64,000 bases of DNA from Bog-473 sp963788125 (GTDB lineage Bacteria > Actinomycetota > Acidimicrobiia > Acidimicrobiales > RAAP-2). The stretch covers positions 620,001-684,000 of the forward strand of contig CAWBFN010000001.1 in NCBI GenBank assembly GCA_963788125.1. Reading direction: 5' to 3'. The position numbers and the translations under genes are program-made. Shown piece after piece: positions 17,282 to 25,874 of this stretch. Numbering within the stretch: the stretch's first letter is position 1; each line of letters begins with the position of its first letter. The notes beneath the pieces were generated by a model that saw nothing but the letters and a program-made list of their open reading frames with translations, was not told the DNA's origin and ran no database searches.

Positions 17282-17956
17282 ATGAAGTTGGATGCAGAAG
17301 CGGCACGCGTGATCGGCTCGCTCCTGGAAAAGGAGCTCACCACTCCCCAGCAGTACCCTCTCACCCTGAACTCGCTCATCGCCGCCTGCAACCAGGCATC
17401 CAACCGGGAGCCGGTGACCGACTACGACGAGCACACCGTGCTGTCGGTCCTCGACCAGCTGAAGGAGCAACGTCTCGTTCGTTTCGTCCTCCCCTCCCAT
17501 GGCCGGACCGCCGTGCGCTATCGGCACGTGGTCGACGAGGCATTGGCGCTCGACCGCCGGCAACGTGCGCTCCTGGCCGTGCTCCTCCTTCGCGGGCCCC
17601 AGACCGTGGGCGAGCTCCGGCTCCGCACGGACCGCATGGCGGAGTTCGATGGCCTCGACGACGTCGAGCACGAGCTCGCCTTCCTGGGCTCGCGCGAAGA
17701 ACCCCTCGCCGCGAACGTTGGACGACGGCTCGGCCAGAAGGAGGAGCGCTGGGCCTCCCCGATTGTGGGAACCCCGACCCCGAACCCCGATCCAACCGAT
17801 CGGCCGCGGTCGCAAGAAGTTGGTCCGGATCCTCCCGTCCAAATGGGCATGACCGACACCGTGCAGGGGCTTCGCGTGGAGCTTGCCACCCTGCGCGCCG
17901 AGATCGCAGACCTTCGCAGCGATCTGGTGGCGCTGCGAGAGAGCCTCGGCGGCTGA
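17282..17956 (+). CDS. DUF480/YceH family protein
   Basis: A 224-aa protein of the UPF0502 (YceH) family, with two winged-helix-like domains. The N-terminal signature is RVIGSLLEKELTTPQQYPLT, followed by LIAACNQASNREPV and the later RGPQTVGELRLRT. A C-terminal helix (QGLRVELATLRAEIADL) looks like a short coiled coil. The cellular role is not established; a DNA-binding or regulatory role is inferred from the fold. ATG at 17282 begins the conserved region. It follows the GGDEF-EAL gene by 48 nt and may be co-transcribed. Confidence 0.85.
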   Translation: MKLDAEAARVIGSLLEKELTTPQQYPLTLNSLIAACNQASNREPVTDYDEHTVLSVLDQLKEQRLVRFVLPSHGRTAVRYRHVVDEALALDRRQRALLAVLLLRGPQTVGELRLRTDRMAEFDGLDDVEHELAFLGSREEPLAANVGRRLGQKEERWASPIVGTPTPNPDPTDRPRSQEVGPDPPVQMGMTDTVQGLRVELATLRAEIADLRSDLVALRESLGG

Positions 17957-18097
17957 GCCGCGTCGGTCCCGACAACGCCTACTCCCGAACTGCAACCGCG
18001 GCGAACCCGGAACGCAACTCCGGTGAAGAAAGCTGCCGGCATGAGACGCATTCACCACGGCACGGGCGCAGCGGCGCCCGACATGAAGGAGGTCACC

Positions 18098-18562
18098 GTG
18101 CGCTCTTTGGCGGATAGCAAGGACTACGTCGGCATGATGGAGGACATTCCCGCGTTCTCGTCCTGCAGCAGAAGGGTACTCGAGGCGTTTGTCGCTCTCG
18201 GGGTCAGGCAGGTGGAGTGTCCCGCCGGCGAGACGCTGGACGCCGACGAGTTCCACGGTCAGAACCTCTGCGTCCTGACGGCGGGATCCGTGCTCCTGAG
18301 CGCCGACGACGGCGTGGTTGTCTCACTGGAGCCGGGTGACTACTTCGGACGGACCGCGGTGCGCCACTCCTGGCTCACCACCTCGGCCGTCGCCACGAGC
18401 GACGTCGAGATACTGCTCGTAAGCCCGCAAGAGCTGACCATGCTCATGGAGGCGTCGTGTCGTGATCGCCATCCTTCGCAGGTCGAGTGGCGACTCGAGC
18501 TCCCCGACCCTGTTGGGCGCGCCGCCGGCCGCGAGCCCCGCTCCGCGGCGTTGGCCAGCTGA
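18098..18562 (+). CDS. Cyclic-nucleotide-binding-domain protein
   Basis: A 154-aa protein with a CNB-type beta-roll (IPAFSSCSRRVLEAF, then PAGETL, GSVLLSADDG and EPGDYFGRTAVRHS). The phosphate-binding cassette is reduced: GDYFGRTAV has no arginine-alanine pair as in cAMP-binding CRP, so ligand binding is uncertain. No helix-turn-helix is present, so it is not a full CRP regulator. GTG at 18098 was chosen because a perfect AAGGAGG at 18086-18092 precedes it by five bases; in-frame ATG codons upstream at 18023 and 18083 are less likely. It converges on the STAS gene. Confidence 0.7.
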   Translation: MRSLADSKDYVGMMEDIPAFSSCSRRVLEAFVALGVRQVECPAGETLDADEFHGQNLCVLTAGSVLLSADDGVVVSLEPGDYFGRTAVRHSWLTTSAVATSDVEILLVSPQELTMLMEASCRDRHPSQVEWRLELPDPVGRAAGREPRSAALAS

Positions 18563-18575
18563 CCCACTCCCTCAC

Positions 18576-18605
18576 GTTGCATCGGCACCGAGCCGGCGCT
18601 GCAAC
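18576..18605. terminator. Bidirectional hairpin between convergent genes
   Basis: GTTGCA (18576-18581) pairs with TGCAAC (18600-18605), and inside it CGGC (18583-18586) pairs with GCCG (18592-18595), giving a nested stem-loop. It lies between the ends of the CNB-domain gene (+) and the STAS gene (-), the expected place for a shared terminator. There is no T-run. Confidence 0.5.
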
Positions 18606-18623
18606 CCCTCGGATGCCGCCGCG

Positions 18624-18986
18624 CTAGCCGGCCCGGAGAGGAATCACTCCAGCCGTCACGGAACGAAGCACCGCCGCCACCCGGCCGGGCGGGACGATCA
18701 CGCGGAGCTCACCCCCACGTCCGACGACGTAGTGATACAGCCCGAGGATCACGTTGGCTCCGATGGGGTCCAGCTCACTGAGATGGCGCAGGTCGATGAT
18801 GACGTCACGGCACGGCATGCAACCCAACTGATCGACCTGTGCCTCCAGGGCGGCAATCGACCCGGCACACAGTGCCCCCCGTACGGTCAGTCGGTCGGTC
18901 GTCCCGCTGCTCTCGAGGACCACCAGGACCGAGGGTGTCGCGTCGGGGTGCGGCTGCCCACTGGTCTGTCTCTCTGCGCTGGTCAC
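18624..18986 (-). CDS. STAS-domain protein lacking the phospho-serine
   Basis: A 120-aa STAS-domain (anti-sigma antagonist type) protein from a GTG start. The core strands and helix are clear: DVIIDLRHLSELDPIG, VILGLYHYVV, and GGELRVIVPPG. In the family the residue after the conserved aspartate is the serine or threonine phosphorylated by the anti-sigma kinase; here it is proline (LDPIG), so it cannot be switched that way. It lies 54 nt downstream of the sigma gene on the same strand and has a candidate SigF-like promoter of its own. Confidence 0.8.
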   Translation of the reverse strand: MTSAERQTSGQPHPDATPSVLVVLESSGTTDRLTVRGALCAGSIAALEAQVDQLGCMPCRDVIIDLRHLSELDPIGANVILGLYHYVVGRGGELRVIVPPGRVAAVLRSVTAGVIPLRAG

Positions 18987-18996
18987 GAGCCCCTAC

Positions 18997-19022
18997 GTAC
19001 CCGTTGCGGTGGCGGGAGTAAC
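18997..19022 (-). promoter_or_regulatory. Candidate SigF-type promoter of the second STAS gene
   Basis: On the minus strand, GTTA (19019-19022) and GGGTAC (18997-19002) are separated by 16 nt, close to the GTTT/GGGTAT pattern of SigB/SigF promoters. The implied transcription start lies within a few bases of the GTG start at 18986, so the message would be almost leaderless. Weaker than the operon promoter near 20.7 kb. Confidence 0.4.
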
Positions 19023-19040
19023 TCGCGGTGCAGCAGTCGG

Positions 19041-19796
19041 CTAGTGCCGGGAGGGCAGCTCTCGGACGATGCTCGTCCGGAGCTGCCGCAGGCTGGCAGC
19101 AAGAAGGCGGCTGATCTGCATCTGGCTCACACCCATTTTCGTGGCGATCTCGGACTGGCTGAGACCATCCACGAAACGCAGCTGCACGATGGCGCGGTCT
19201 CTCGGGGAGAGCGACTTCATGGCCTTGGCCAGGGCGGTACGGTTGTCGACTTGGGAGAATCCACCGTCCTCGGAGCCGAGAGCGTCAGCCATGCTCTGCC
19301 CCTCGCTGTCGCGCGCATCGATCGACGACGTGCGGTAGCTCTGGCCCGCCTCGAGGGCCTCGAGCACCTCGTCCTCACCCGTCCCCACAGCGATGGCCAA
19401 CTCGGCCACGGTCGGGGAGCGCCCCAGTTCCTGGCCGAGACGCTCCACCGTGCTCCCGATCTCGAGCAGGAGTTCTTGGAGCCGTCGGGGAGCACGCACC
19501 GCCCACCCACGGTCCCGGAAGTGCCGCTTGAGCTCGCCGATGATGCTGGCCGACGCGAAGGTGCTGAACATGACGCCGCGTTCGGGATCGTAGCGATCGG
19601 CCGCTCTGACGAGCGCCAGGGACGCCACCTGGACGAGGTCGTCCAGGGACTCGCCGCGGTTGCAAAATCGGCGAGCGAGTTGGTGGGCCAGCCCGAGGTG
19701 CGACGTGACGAGTCCGTCGCGCACCGCGCCGTCGCGCCGGGTGGGCGCGGTTCGCTCGGGAACCTCGGCGTCGACGATGGCCATTGGCGCCGTCAC
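19041..19796 (-). CDS. SigB/SigF-type alternative sigma factor
   Basis: A 251-aa group 3 sigma-70 factor. Region 2 is visible in SLDDLVQVASLALVRAADRY and FSTFASASIIGELKRHFRD, region 3 in RSPTVAELAIAVG, and region 4 in SPRDRAIVQLRFVDGLSQ and QMQISRLLAASL (helix-turn-helix). This type directs general-stress or development genes and is held inactive by an anti-sigma kinase. GTG at 19796 overlaps the anti-sigma stop by GTGA, fixing the start; longer upstream frames are arginine-rich and not conserved. It is the last gene of the STAS, anti-sigma, sigma operon. Confidence 0.9.
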   Translation of the reverse strand: MTAPMAIVDAEVPERTAPTRRDGAVRDGLVTSHLGLAHQLARRFCNRGESLDDLVQVASLALVRAADRYDPERGVMFSTFASASIIGELKRHFRDRGWAVRAPRRLQELLLEIGSTVERLGQELGRSPTVAELAIAVGTGEDEVLEALEAGQSYRTSSIDARDSEGQSMADALGSEDGGFSQVDNRTALAKAMKSLSPRDRAIVQLRFVDGLSQSEIATKMGVSQMQISRLLAASLRQLRTSIVRELPSRH

Positions 19797-20240
19797 GCAG
19801 TCCCCGTGCCGCGTTGCTTGGTCAACCAGGCAACGGAGCGGCCGTAACTGATCTCCCGGCCGTGCGCGGTGACGAGCTCGTCGAGGAGCTGCTCGGAGAG
19901 CTCCCGGGCGTGCTGCCAATCGAGAGGGTCCACCATGGGCCGATCGACCCTGCTCTCACCCGCCGTCGGCTCGCGCGTGCAGCGAACACTCACCGTGTCG
20001 TCGTCGCGCACGAATTCGTAGCGCAAGCACGTATCGCCATCGAGCGGACCGAACGAGACGCTCGAATTCGTCGACCGCCAGCCGCAGATCGTCGATCTCG
20101 TTGAGGTCGAAGTTCGCTCGTGCCCCTACGGTGGCCGCAGTGAAGCGGGCCAGCACGATGAGCTCCACCGAACTCGGGAACACAATCTCAATCAGCTCGC
20201 GTTCCGATGTCCTCGACTCTTGGGTGGTCATGGCGCTCAC
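19793..20240 (-). pseudogene. Anti-sigma regulatory factor (RsbW-like), apparent frameshift
   Basis: Coding sequence for a RsbW-type anti-sigma factor is split between two frames. The first frame, from GTG at 20240 (or ATG at 20231), reads through SERELIEIVFPSSVELIVL and DLRLAVDE. The second frame continues with LRYEFVRDDDTVSVRC, WQHARELSEQLLDELV and YGRSVAWLTKQ to the stop at 19793. The total of 448 nt is one more than a multiple of three, so a net +1 shift lies between about 20067 and 20040. The gene has GTGA overlaps with both neighbours, which argues for a functional ancestor. It may be a sequencing error, a decayed gene or recoding. Confidence 0.75.
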
Positions 20241-20599
20241 GGTTCCCCCACTTCGCCCGTCTCGTCGTGGCTCACGTGCACCGTGAATACATCGAACAGT
20301 CCGGTGATCTTCAACACCCGCAGAATCTGCCGCTGGGGCGCGATGAGATGGAGCCGTCCACCGCGCGCTTGACATTGGTTCAACGCACCGACCAGAACGC
20401 CCAGAGCCGTCGAATCGAGAAACGTCGCCCCCGTGAGGTCGACGGCGATGGAGTCCGCTCCACCCACGAAGAGCGCCTCGAGCTGGTCGTGGAGCCACGG
20501 CGCCACCGCGAGATCCAACTCCCCGGAGACAGCGACCGTGGGCAGATTCGACAGCTCGCCGCCCTGTTCCGACGCTGGCATGACGATCTCTTCGACCAT
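20237..20599 (-). CDS. STAS-domain anti-anti-sigma factor
   Basis: A 120-aa RsbV-type antagonist. The strand and helix around the phosphorylation site are intact: VDLTGATFLDSTALGVLVGA, where the serine of LDST is the expected target of the anti-sigma kinase. In its unphosphorylated form it should bind the anti-sigma factor and release the sigma factor. ATG at 20599 has a GAGGAG ribosome site just upstream. The stop overlaps the anti-sigma start by GTGA. It is the first gene of the operon, behind a SigF-like promoter. Confidence 0.88.
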   Translation of the reverse strand: MVEEIVMPASEQGGELSNLPTVAVSGELDLAVAPWLHDQLEALFVGGADSIAVDLTGATFLDSTALGVLVGALNQCQARGGRLHLIAPQRQILRVLKITGLFDVFTVHVSHDETGEVGEP

Positions 20600-20689
20600 G
20601 GCATCTCCTCGTGACCCTGTGCTGCCCCGCACATCGTGCCGACGAGGCACAGAGTCGCTCTGGCGTGTTCGGCCGGTCACGCATCCTCG

Positions 20690-20715
20690 ATACCCCCTTC
20701 GACAAACTCTGAAAC
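20690..20715 (-). promoter_or_regulatory. SigF/SigB-type promoter of the sigma operon
   Basis: On the minus strand GTTT (20712-20715) and GGGTAT (20690-20695) are separated by exactly 16 nt. This matches the known promoter consensus of SigB in Bacillus and SigF in mycobacteria. It lies about 90 nt before the ATG of the first operon gene and points into the operon, so the sigma factor probably drives its own transcription. Confidence 0.7.
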
Positions 20716-20791
20716 GGGCGGGTGCTCCCCCGGTCTGCCCGCCCGACTATCGTTGGCCCGTGTCGGCCAGCCGCGGAGGCGGAACAGGGGA

Positions 20792-22693
20792 ATGATCAAG
20801 ACCCGTGATCGGAATGGGGACGCGTTGGTCACGTTCACCCTCCCCGCTGCGGTAGGCGCCGGGCACGTGGCCATCTGCGGGGAGTGGAACGACTGGGCGG
20901 CCGACCGAGACATCATGGAACGGGCTGCGGACGGATTCTCCCTCGCCATCAGGCTCGAGCCGGGTCGGTCCTACCGCTTCCGTTACCTGCTCGACGGAAC
21001 GCGCTGGGAGAACGACTGGGCGGCCGACGCCTACGTGCCCAACGGGTACGGCAGCGACGACTCCCTGGTGGACCTGACCGACCTGCCCGACGTTGCCGAC
21101 CTGCCCGGTCCTGCCGACCTGCCCGACACCGACGCCGGGCCTTCTCCGGAGGCCGGCCCCGTGGTCGAGCCCGAGGATCGACGGCCGCTCGACGGCAACG
21201 TCGCCGTCGAGCGGGAAGCCAAGCTCTTGGCTCCCGATGCGCTCGAGCTCCCGGATCTGTCGGCTCTCGCCCCGGGCTCCACGGCCGCCGTGTTGCCCGT
21301 GATGCGGCTCGATGCCACCTACTACGACACCACGGATCTGCGTCTGGCCCGGTCCGGGATCACGCTGCGTCACCGGGGCGGCGAGCCGGGCCCGGCGTGG
21401 ACGGTCAAGTTTCCCAAGGACAGCCAGGGTTCGGACCTGGTGAGGACCGAGATCCGCCTTGAAGGCCCGGCGGACCAGATTCCCCGGGCAGCGAGGGACC
21501 TGGTGCTCGCCACCGCCCGCACCGGAGCGCTCGAGCCGGTGGCTCGGCTGACGACGGTCCGGCGCCCGGTGGATATCCGAGGCGGCGACGGGGATCTCCT
21601 CGCTGAGGTCGTCGACGACATCGTGGTCATCGCCCAGAACGGGCTACCGGCGGGTCGGTTCCGGGAGGTCGAGGTCGAGCTCCGTGCACCCGACGAAGAC
21701 GGGCGCCTCCTGGCGGCCGCGGTTGCCCGGCTGGTGGAGGCCGGCTGCACCGAAGAGGCTCCCGTTCCCAAGCTGGTGCGCGCCCTAGGAGAACACGCAA
21801 CCGGACCACCAGATGTGGTCGTCCCCACGCTGGCTCCACGTCCCACCGCAGCCGAGGTGGTGCGACACGCCATCGCCCGCTCCGTGGCCCAGATCATCCG
21901 GCACGATCCGGGCGCCCGACTGGGCACCGACCCCGAGAGCGTCCACAAGCTGAGGGTGGCCGCTCGCCGGCTCCGGTCGGACCTGCACAGCTTCTCGCCG
22001 TTGCTGGACAAGCAACAGCTTGCCCCCGTCCGCGCCGAGCTCAGCTGGCTGGGGGGCGTGGTGGGGGCGGTGCGGGACACCGATGTGCTCGGGGCTCGCC
22101 TCAGGGAGCTCCACGACGTCGACACACCGGGATTCGACATGCTCATGTCACGCCTGGCGTGCGAGGCGGCAGGGGCCCGCGATGCCATGCTCGAAGCCCT
22201 CCGTGACCCCCGCTATCTCGGGCTTCTCGACACGCTGGTCGGCCTCGCCGCGGCACCGCCGTTCGTCAAGCCGAGGCCGTTCACCGGCAGATCGCCCAGC
22301 AAGATCGCCGCCAAGATCGCCCGCAAGCCGTGGCGCCGCCTCGTCGAGGCCGTGGACGCGCTGGATCCCCATCCCTCCGACACCGACCTGCACAAGATAC
22401 GCATCTTGGCCAAGCGGTGCCGGTACGCCGCGGAAGCGGTGGCCCCGCTCGCCGGACCCAAGGCAGCATCCTTCGCGGCGGCGGTGGCCGACTTGCAGAC
22501 CGTCCTCGGTGACCACCAGGACACCGTCGTGGCGGAGCTCTGGCTGCGCAGCGTGGTTCCCGCCAGCCCGGCCGAGCGAACGGCCGCCGTGGAGCTGATC
22601 GCCGCCGAACAGCGCTGGCGGATAGAGTTGCGCTCCAAGTGGCCAGCCGTCTGGCAGGCGGCGTCGTCGAAGTCGCTGCGCTCCTGGTTCTGA
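20792..22693 (+). CDS. CBM48-CYTH-CHAD three-domain protein
   Basis: A 633-aa cytoplasmic protein. Residues about 10-85 resemble the glycogen-binding (CBM48/AMPK beta) domain (VAICGEWNDWA, YRFRYLLDGTRWENDW). An acidic proline-rich linker follows (95-130, DLPD repeats). Residues about 138-345 form a CYTH domain (VEREAKLL, YYDTTDLRLARSGITLRHR, WTVKFPKD), the fold of triphosphate-processing enzymes. Residues about 358-625 form a CHAD domain (VHKLRVAARRLRSDL, HKIRILAKRCRYAAE), a polyphosphate-binding helical module. CYTH-CHAD pairs are common; the carbohydrate-binding module in front is unusual. ATG at 20792 starts the CBM48-like part. Confidence 0.88.
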   Translation: MIKTRDRNGDALVTFTLPAAVGAGHVAICGEWNDWAADRDIMERAADGFSLAIRLEPGRSYRFRYLLDGTRWENDWAADAYVPNGYGSDDSLVDLTDLPDVADLPGPADLPDTDAGPSPEAGPVVEPEDRRPLDGNVAVEREAKLLAPDALELPDLSALAPGSTAAVLPVMRLDATYYDTTDLRLARSGITLRHRGGEPGPAWTVKFPKDSQGSDLVRTEIRLEGPADQIPRAARDLVLATARTGALEPVARLTTVRRPVDIRGGDGDLLAEVVDDIVVIAQNGLPAGRFREVEVELRAPDEDGRLLAAAVARLVEAGCTEEAPVPKLVRALGEHATGPPDVVVPTLAPRPTAAEVVRHAIARSVAQIIRHDPGARLGTDPESVHKLRVAARRLRSDLHSFSPLLDKQQLAPVRAELSWLGGVVGAVRDTDVLGARLRELHDVDTPGFDMLMSRLACEAAGARDAMLEALRDPRYLGLLDTLVGLAAAPPFVKPRPFTGRSPSKIAAKIARKPWRRLVEAVDALDPHPSDTDLHKIRILAKRCRYAAEAVAPLAGPKAASFAAAVADLQTVLGDHQDTVVAELWLRSVVPASPAERTAAVELIAAEQRWRIELRSKWPAVWQAASSKSLRSWF

Positions 22694-22721
22694 TGCCTGT
22701 GTACCTGCACGTGCACAGGCA
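22694..22721 (+). terminator. Inverted repeat just after the CHAD gene
   Basis: TGCCTGTG (22694-22701) and CACAGGCA (22714-22721) form a perfect 8-bp stem with a 12-nt loop, beginning one base after the stop codon. It is a reasonable factor-independent or processing hairpin, though no T-run follows. The remaining 140 nt before the next gene show nothing recognisable. Confidence 0.4.
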
Positions 22722-22861
22722 CACCCGCCCCCGGTCGGCGCTCGTGCGCGGATTCCATCCACGTCGACCCCCCCGCGGGGCACTAGATTTCCAAAAGGGC
22801 CGGTGGAACCCGATGCAGGTATCAATTCCGACGACACACAAAGGACAGACGAGGCTCTTCA

Positions 22862-25735
22862 GTGGGGAAAACGATCAGTCGGCGATACCGCTACGGCGCG
22901 AGCTTCATCGATGGCGCTTCCGGGGTTCGCTTCGAAGGACACCATCCCCACGAGCGGCCCGATCTGTGGAAGATCTACCTCCAAGAGGCTGAAGGGCGAT
23001 ATCGCACCTTCGGCTTCGAGGGCAAGATGCATCTGCGGGACCTCGAAGATGGCAACGGGGTCTCACTGTTCTTTATCGGTCTCGACCACCGGGGCGAGGC
23101 CGTGGCCGGCGTTCGCTGCCACGGACCGCTGGAGGCCAGCCACCAGGCCTTCTTGTTGCAGGAGATGGGGGCCTCGCCGGAGATCGAGATGCTGGCCCAC
23201 TCCATCGACAAGGAGGTCCACCTCGGCGCCATCGAGATCAAGGGGGCGTGGTCGAAGGGCGAGGCGACCACCGGTTACCGGCTCATAGAGACCATCTCAC
23301 GCTCGGTCAATCACGCGCTGACCTGGCTGGGCGCGGAGTACGCCATCGCGGCCGTGGCCGACACCCTGCTGCCGTTCGGCATCGGCAACGGGGCCCGCAT
23401 GGTCGGCACGACGTCCGTCCCGTTTCCCGACGAGCGCTACCGGACCATCGCCGTCGAGTGGCGCCGCTCACGCAGCCAGGAGCTGAGCACACCCGAGCAA
23501 CGGCAGGCAATGCGGATAGAAGCCGAGCAGCTCTCGCGCAATCCTGACCAGCGGTGCCCGGGCCCCCTTGCGCCCGACTCGACGCGCACACGGTCGTGGC
23601 GTCCATTGATCCTCGACGCGAGGGTGAGGGACCAGCGCGAGGTGCTGCGGGTACTGCGGGAGGATCCTTCGCTGCAGGTGATCGATCGCCTGGCCGAGCA
23701 GCGCGCCCAGCTCGCGGAGGTCAAGCCGCCACCCGCGCCGTCACTCGAAGAGGAAGGACCCCGATGGGTCTACTACCCCTGGCGTCGAGCCGTGGTGCGG
23801 CTGCTCGGCCCGCGTTCGTTCGACACGTTGCGACTCGATCGCAATCGCAACAAGGTGACCCGCTCCGAGCAGGCCCGGCAGCGGACCCTCCGCATCGGCG
23901 TGGTGGGTCTCAGCGCCGGGCACTCGATCGCCCATGTCCTGGCCATGGAGGGTCTGGCCGGCGAGCTTCGATTGACCGACTTCGACACCGTCGAGCTGTC
24001 CAATCTCAACCGCATTCCGGCCAGCGTCCTCGATCTCGGCGTGAACAAGGCGGTGGTGGCCGCCCGCCGGATCGGGGAGATCGATCCGTATCTGCGGGTC
24101 ACCATGAGTCCCGAGGGGATTCGTCCCGACAACCTCGGCTCCTTTCTCGACGGGCTCGATGTGGTCATTGAGGAGTGCGACTCGCTCGACATAAAACTTC
24201 TCCTGCGCGAGGTGGCTCGGGAGCGCCGGATCCCCGTGCTCATGGAGACCAGCGATCGGGGCGTCCTCGACGTCGAGCGCTTCGATCTCGAACCGGATCG
24301 ACCGCTCTTCCACGGGCTCCTTCCGGGCCTGCGGTCGTCGGACCTTGCCGGCCTGTCGCTCCAGCAGAAGGCGCCCTTTGTCCTGCGCATCCTGGGCGCT
24401 TCCGACGTCTCGCCCCGTGGCGCCGCATCGCTCCTCGAGGTCGGAGAGACGGTCACCGGCTGGCCCCAGCTCGGCAGCGAGGTCACGCTCGGAGCGGCGA
24501 CGGCCGCGGCCGCCGTACGCCGGCTCGGCCAGAACGGGGAGCTGGCGTCGGGACGCGTGCGCTTCGATGTGGAGGAGGTGCTCGCCGGCATCGCTCCGCT
24601 CGTGGCCGATCCGGAGGATGAGTTCGAGCACGACGTTCCCGTCGAGAAGTCCGACCCACCCCTCCCGTCGGACTCCGATCCGATCGAGATCATCGTCGAC
24701 GCGGCGCGGCGAGCCCCCTCGGGCGGAAACATCCAGCCCTGGCGATTCGAAGCCGACGCGCACGAGATCCGCATGTACCTGGTTCCCGAGCGCACGACCA
24801 CCATGGATGTGCGACACCGGGCAAGCTACGTGTCCATCGGGGCGGCGTTGTTCAATGCGCGCGTGGCCGCCGCGTCGCTGAAGAACCTGGGGGAGTGCCA
24901 GCTCTTTCCCGAGGGGTCGCCCTCCCATCATGTGGCGACGCTGCAGGTGGGTGCGTCGACCGACTACGAGATTGCACCCCTGGAACCCCGAGTGCGGGCG
25001 CGGTCGACCAACCGCCAGATGGGCGACGCCTCGCCCATAGACGACGAGATCGTTGCGCAGCTCACCCGGGCCGTGTCACGGGAGGGGTCCCAGCTGCGCC
25101 TTACCTCTTCTCGTGATCGGATCGCCGACATGGCGGAACTGCTGGGGGAGTCCGACCGGCTCAGGTTTCTCCTGCCGACCTTGCACCGCGAGATGTTCGG
25201 GGAGTTACGCTTCCCCGGGCAGGACACCCTCGAAGAGGGCCTCGACGTCCGCACCCTCGAGCTCTCCCCGCCCGAGCTCGCCGCGCTCGAGCTTCTGCGC
25301 CGTTCCGACGTCATGGCCCACCTCAGCGACTGGCGGGCCGGTCGGGCGCTCGGCGCGCACACACGGGCGCTCGTCGGTTCGAGCTCGGCCCTGGCCGTGG
25401 TCACCCTGCCTCGGGCCGAGCCGGCCTGGTACGTCCGCGGCGGCGCCGCAGTGGAGCGCCTCTGGCTGACTGCAGAGGTGCTGGGGCTGGCGGTGCAGCC
25501 CGTGTCCCCGGTGTTCCTCTACGCCGTCGACGAGAAGGACTTCCTTCGCCTCGGCGGCGAGCGTCACGTCGACACGCTCATCGACCTCTCGCAACGATTC
25601 AACAAGTTCTGGGACCTGGACGACGGCGAGCAGGTCGCCCTGCTCCTCCGCCTGAGCTATGCGCCGCCCCCTTCGGCCCGCAGCGCACGGCTGCCGCTCA
25701 ACACGCTCCTCAGTCGCGAGCTGGAAATGGCCTAA
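22862..25735 (+). CDS. Rv1355c-like E1 (ThiF)/nitroreductase fusion protein
   Basis: A 957-aa multidomain protein from a GTG start. The first about 230 residues resemble an acyltransferase-like domain (SLFFIGLDHRGEAVAGVRC, EIKGAWSKGEATTGYRLIE). A ThiF/E1-type adenylation domain starts near residue 343 (IGVVGLSAGHSIAHVLAMEG, LTDFDTVELSNLNRI). A nitroreductase-like flavin domain starts near 607 (DAARRAPSGGNIQPWRFE) and runs to the end. This ThiF plus nitroreductase arrangement is that of M. tuberculosis Rv1355c (MoeY). Biochemical function is unknown; it may modify a peptide or cofactor. The gene after it is an Rv1354c-like GGDEF-EAL protein, as in mycobacteria. Confidence 0.85.
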   Translation: MGKTISRRYRYGASFIDGASGVRFEGHHPHERPDLWKIYLQEAEGRYRTFGFEGKMHLRDLEDGNGVSLFFIGLDHRGEAVAGVRCHGPLEASHQAFLLQEMGASPEIEMLAHSIDKEVHLGAIEIKGAWSKGEATTGYRLIETISRSVNHALTWLGAEYAIAAVADTLLPFGIGNGARMVGTTSVPFPDERYRTIAVEWRRSRSQELSTPEQRQAMRIEAEQLSRNPDQRCPGPLAPDSTRTRSWRPLILDARVRDQREVLRVLREDPSLQVIDRLAEQRAQLAEVKPPPAPSLEEEGPRWVYYPWRRAVVRLLGPRSFDTLRLDRNRNKVTRSEQARQRTLRIGVVGLSAGHSIAHVLAMEGLAGELRLTDFDTVELSNLNRIPASVLDLGVNKAVVAARRIGEIDPYLRVTMSPEGIRPDNLGSFLDGLDVVIEECDSLDIKLLLREVARERRIPVLMETSDRGVLDVERFDLEPDRPLFHGLLPGLRSSDLAGLSLQQKAPFVLRILGASDVSPRGAASLLEVGETVTGWPQLGSEVTLGAATAAAAVRRLGQNGELASGRVRFDVEEVLAGIAPLVADPEDEFEHDVPVEKSDPPLPSDSDPIEIIVDAARRAPSGGNIQPWRFEADAHEIRMYLVPERTTTMDVRHRASYVSIGAALFNARVAAASLKNLGECQLFPEGSPSHHVATLQVGASTDYEIAPLEPRVRARSTNRQMGDASPIDDEIVAQLTRAVSREGSQLRLTSSRDRIADMAELLGESDRLRFLLPTLHREMFGELRFPGQDTLEEGLDVRTLELSPPELAALELLRRSDVMAHLSDWRAGRALGAHTRALVGSSSALAVVTLPRAEPAWYVRGGAAVERLWLTAEVLGLAVQPVSPVFLYAVDEKDFLRLGGERHVDTLIDLSQRFNKFWDLDDGEQVALLLRLSYAPPPSARSARLPLNTLLSRELEMA

Positions 25736-25874
25736 TTCCGGAAAATAGCGCTCCAGCTGGACTTTCCCAGGGGCGACTTCCAATCGGGCGACCGGTGTGG
25801 GATACTCACACGAGGCATTTTCCCAGGTAAGCAGCGCAGATCGCCACATAGAACCCTCGAGGGGGGGGTTCCCT

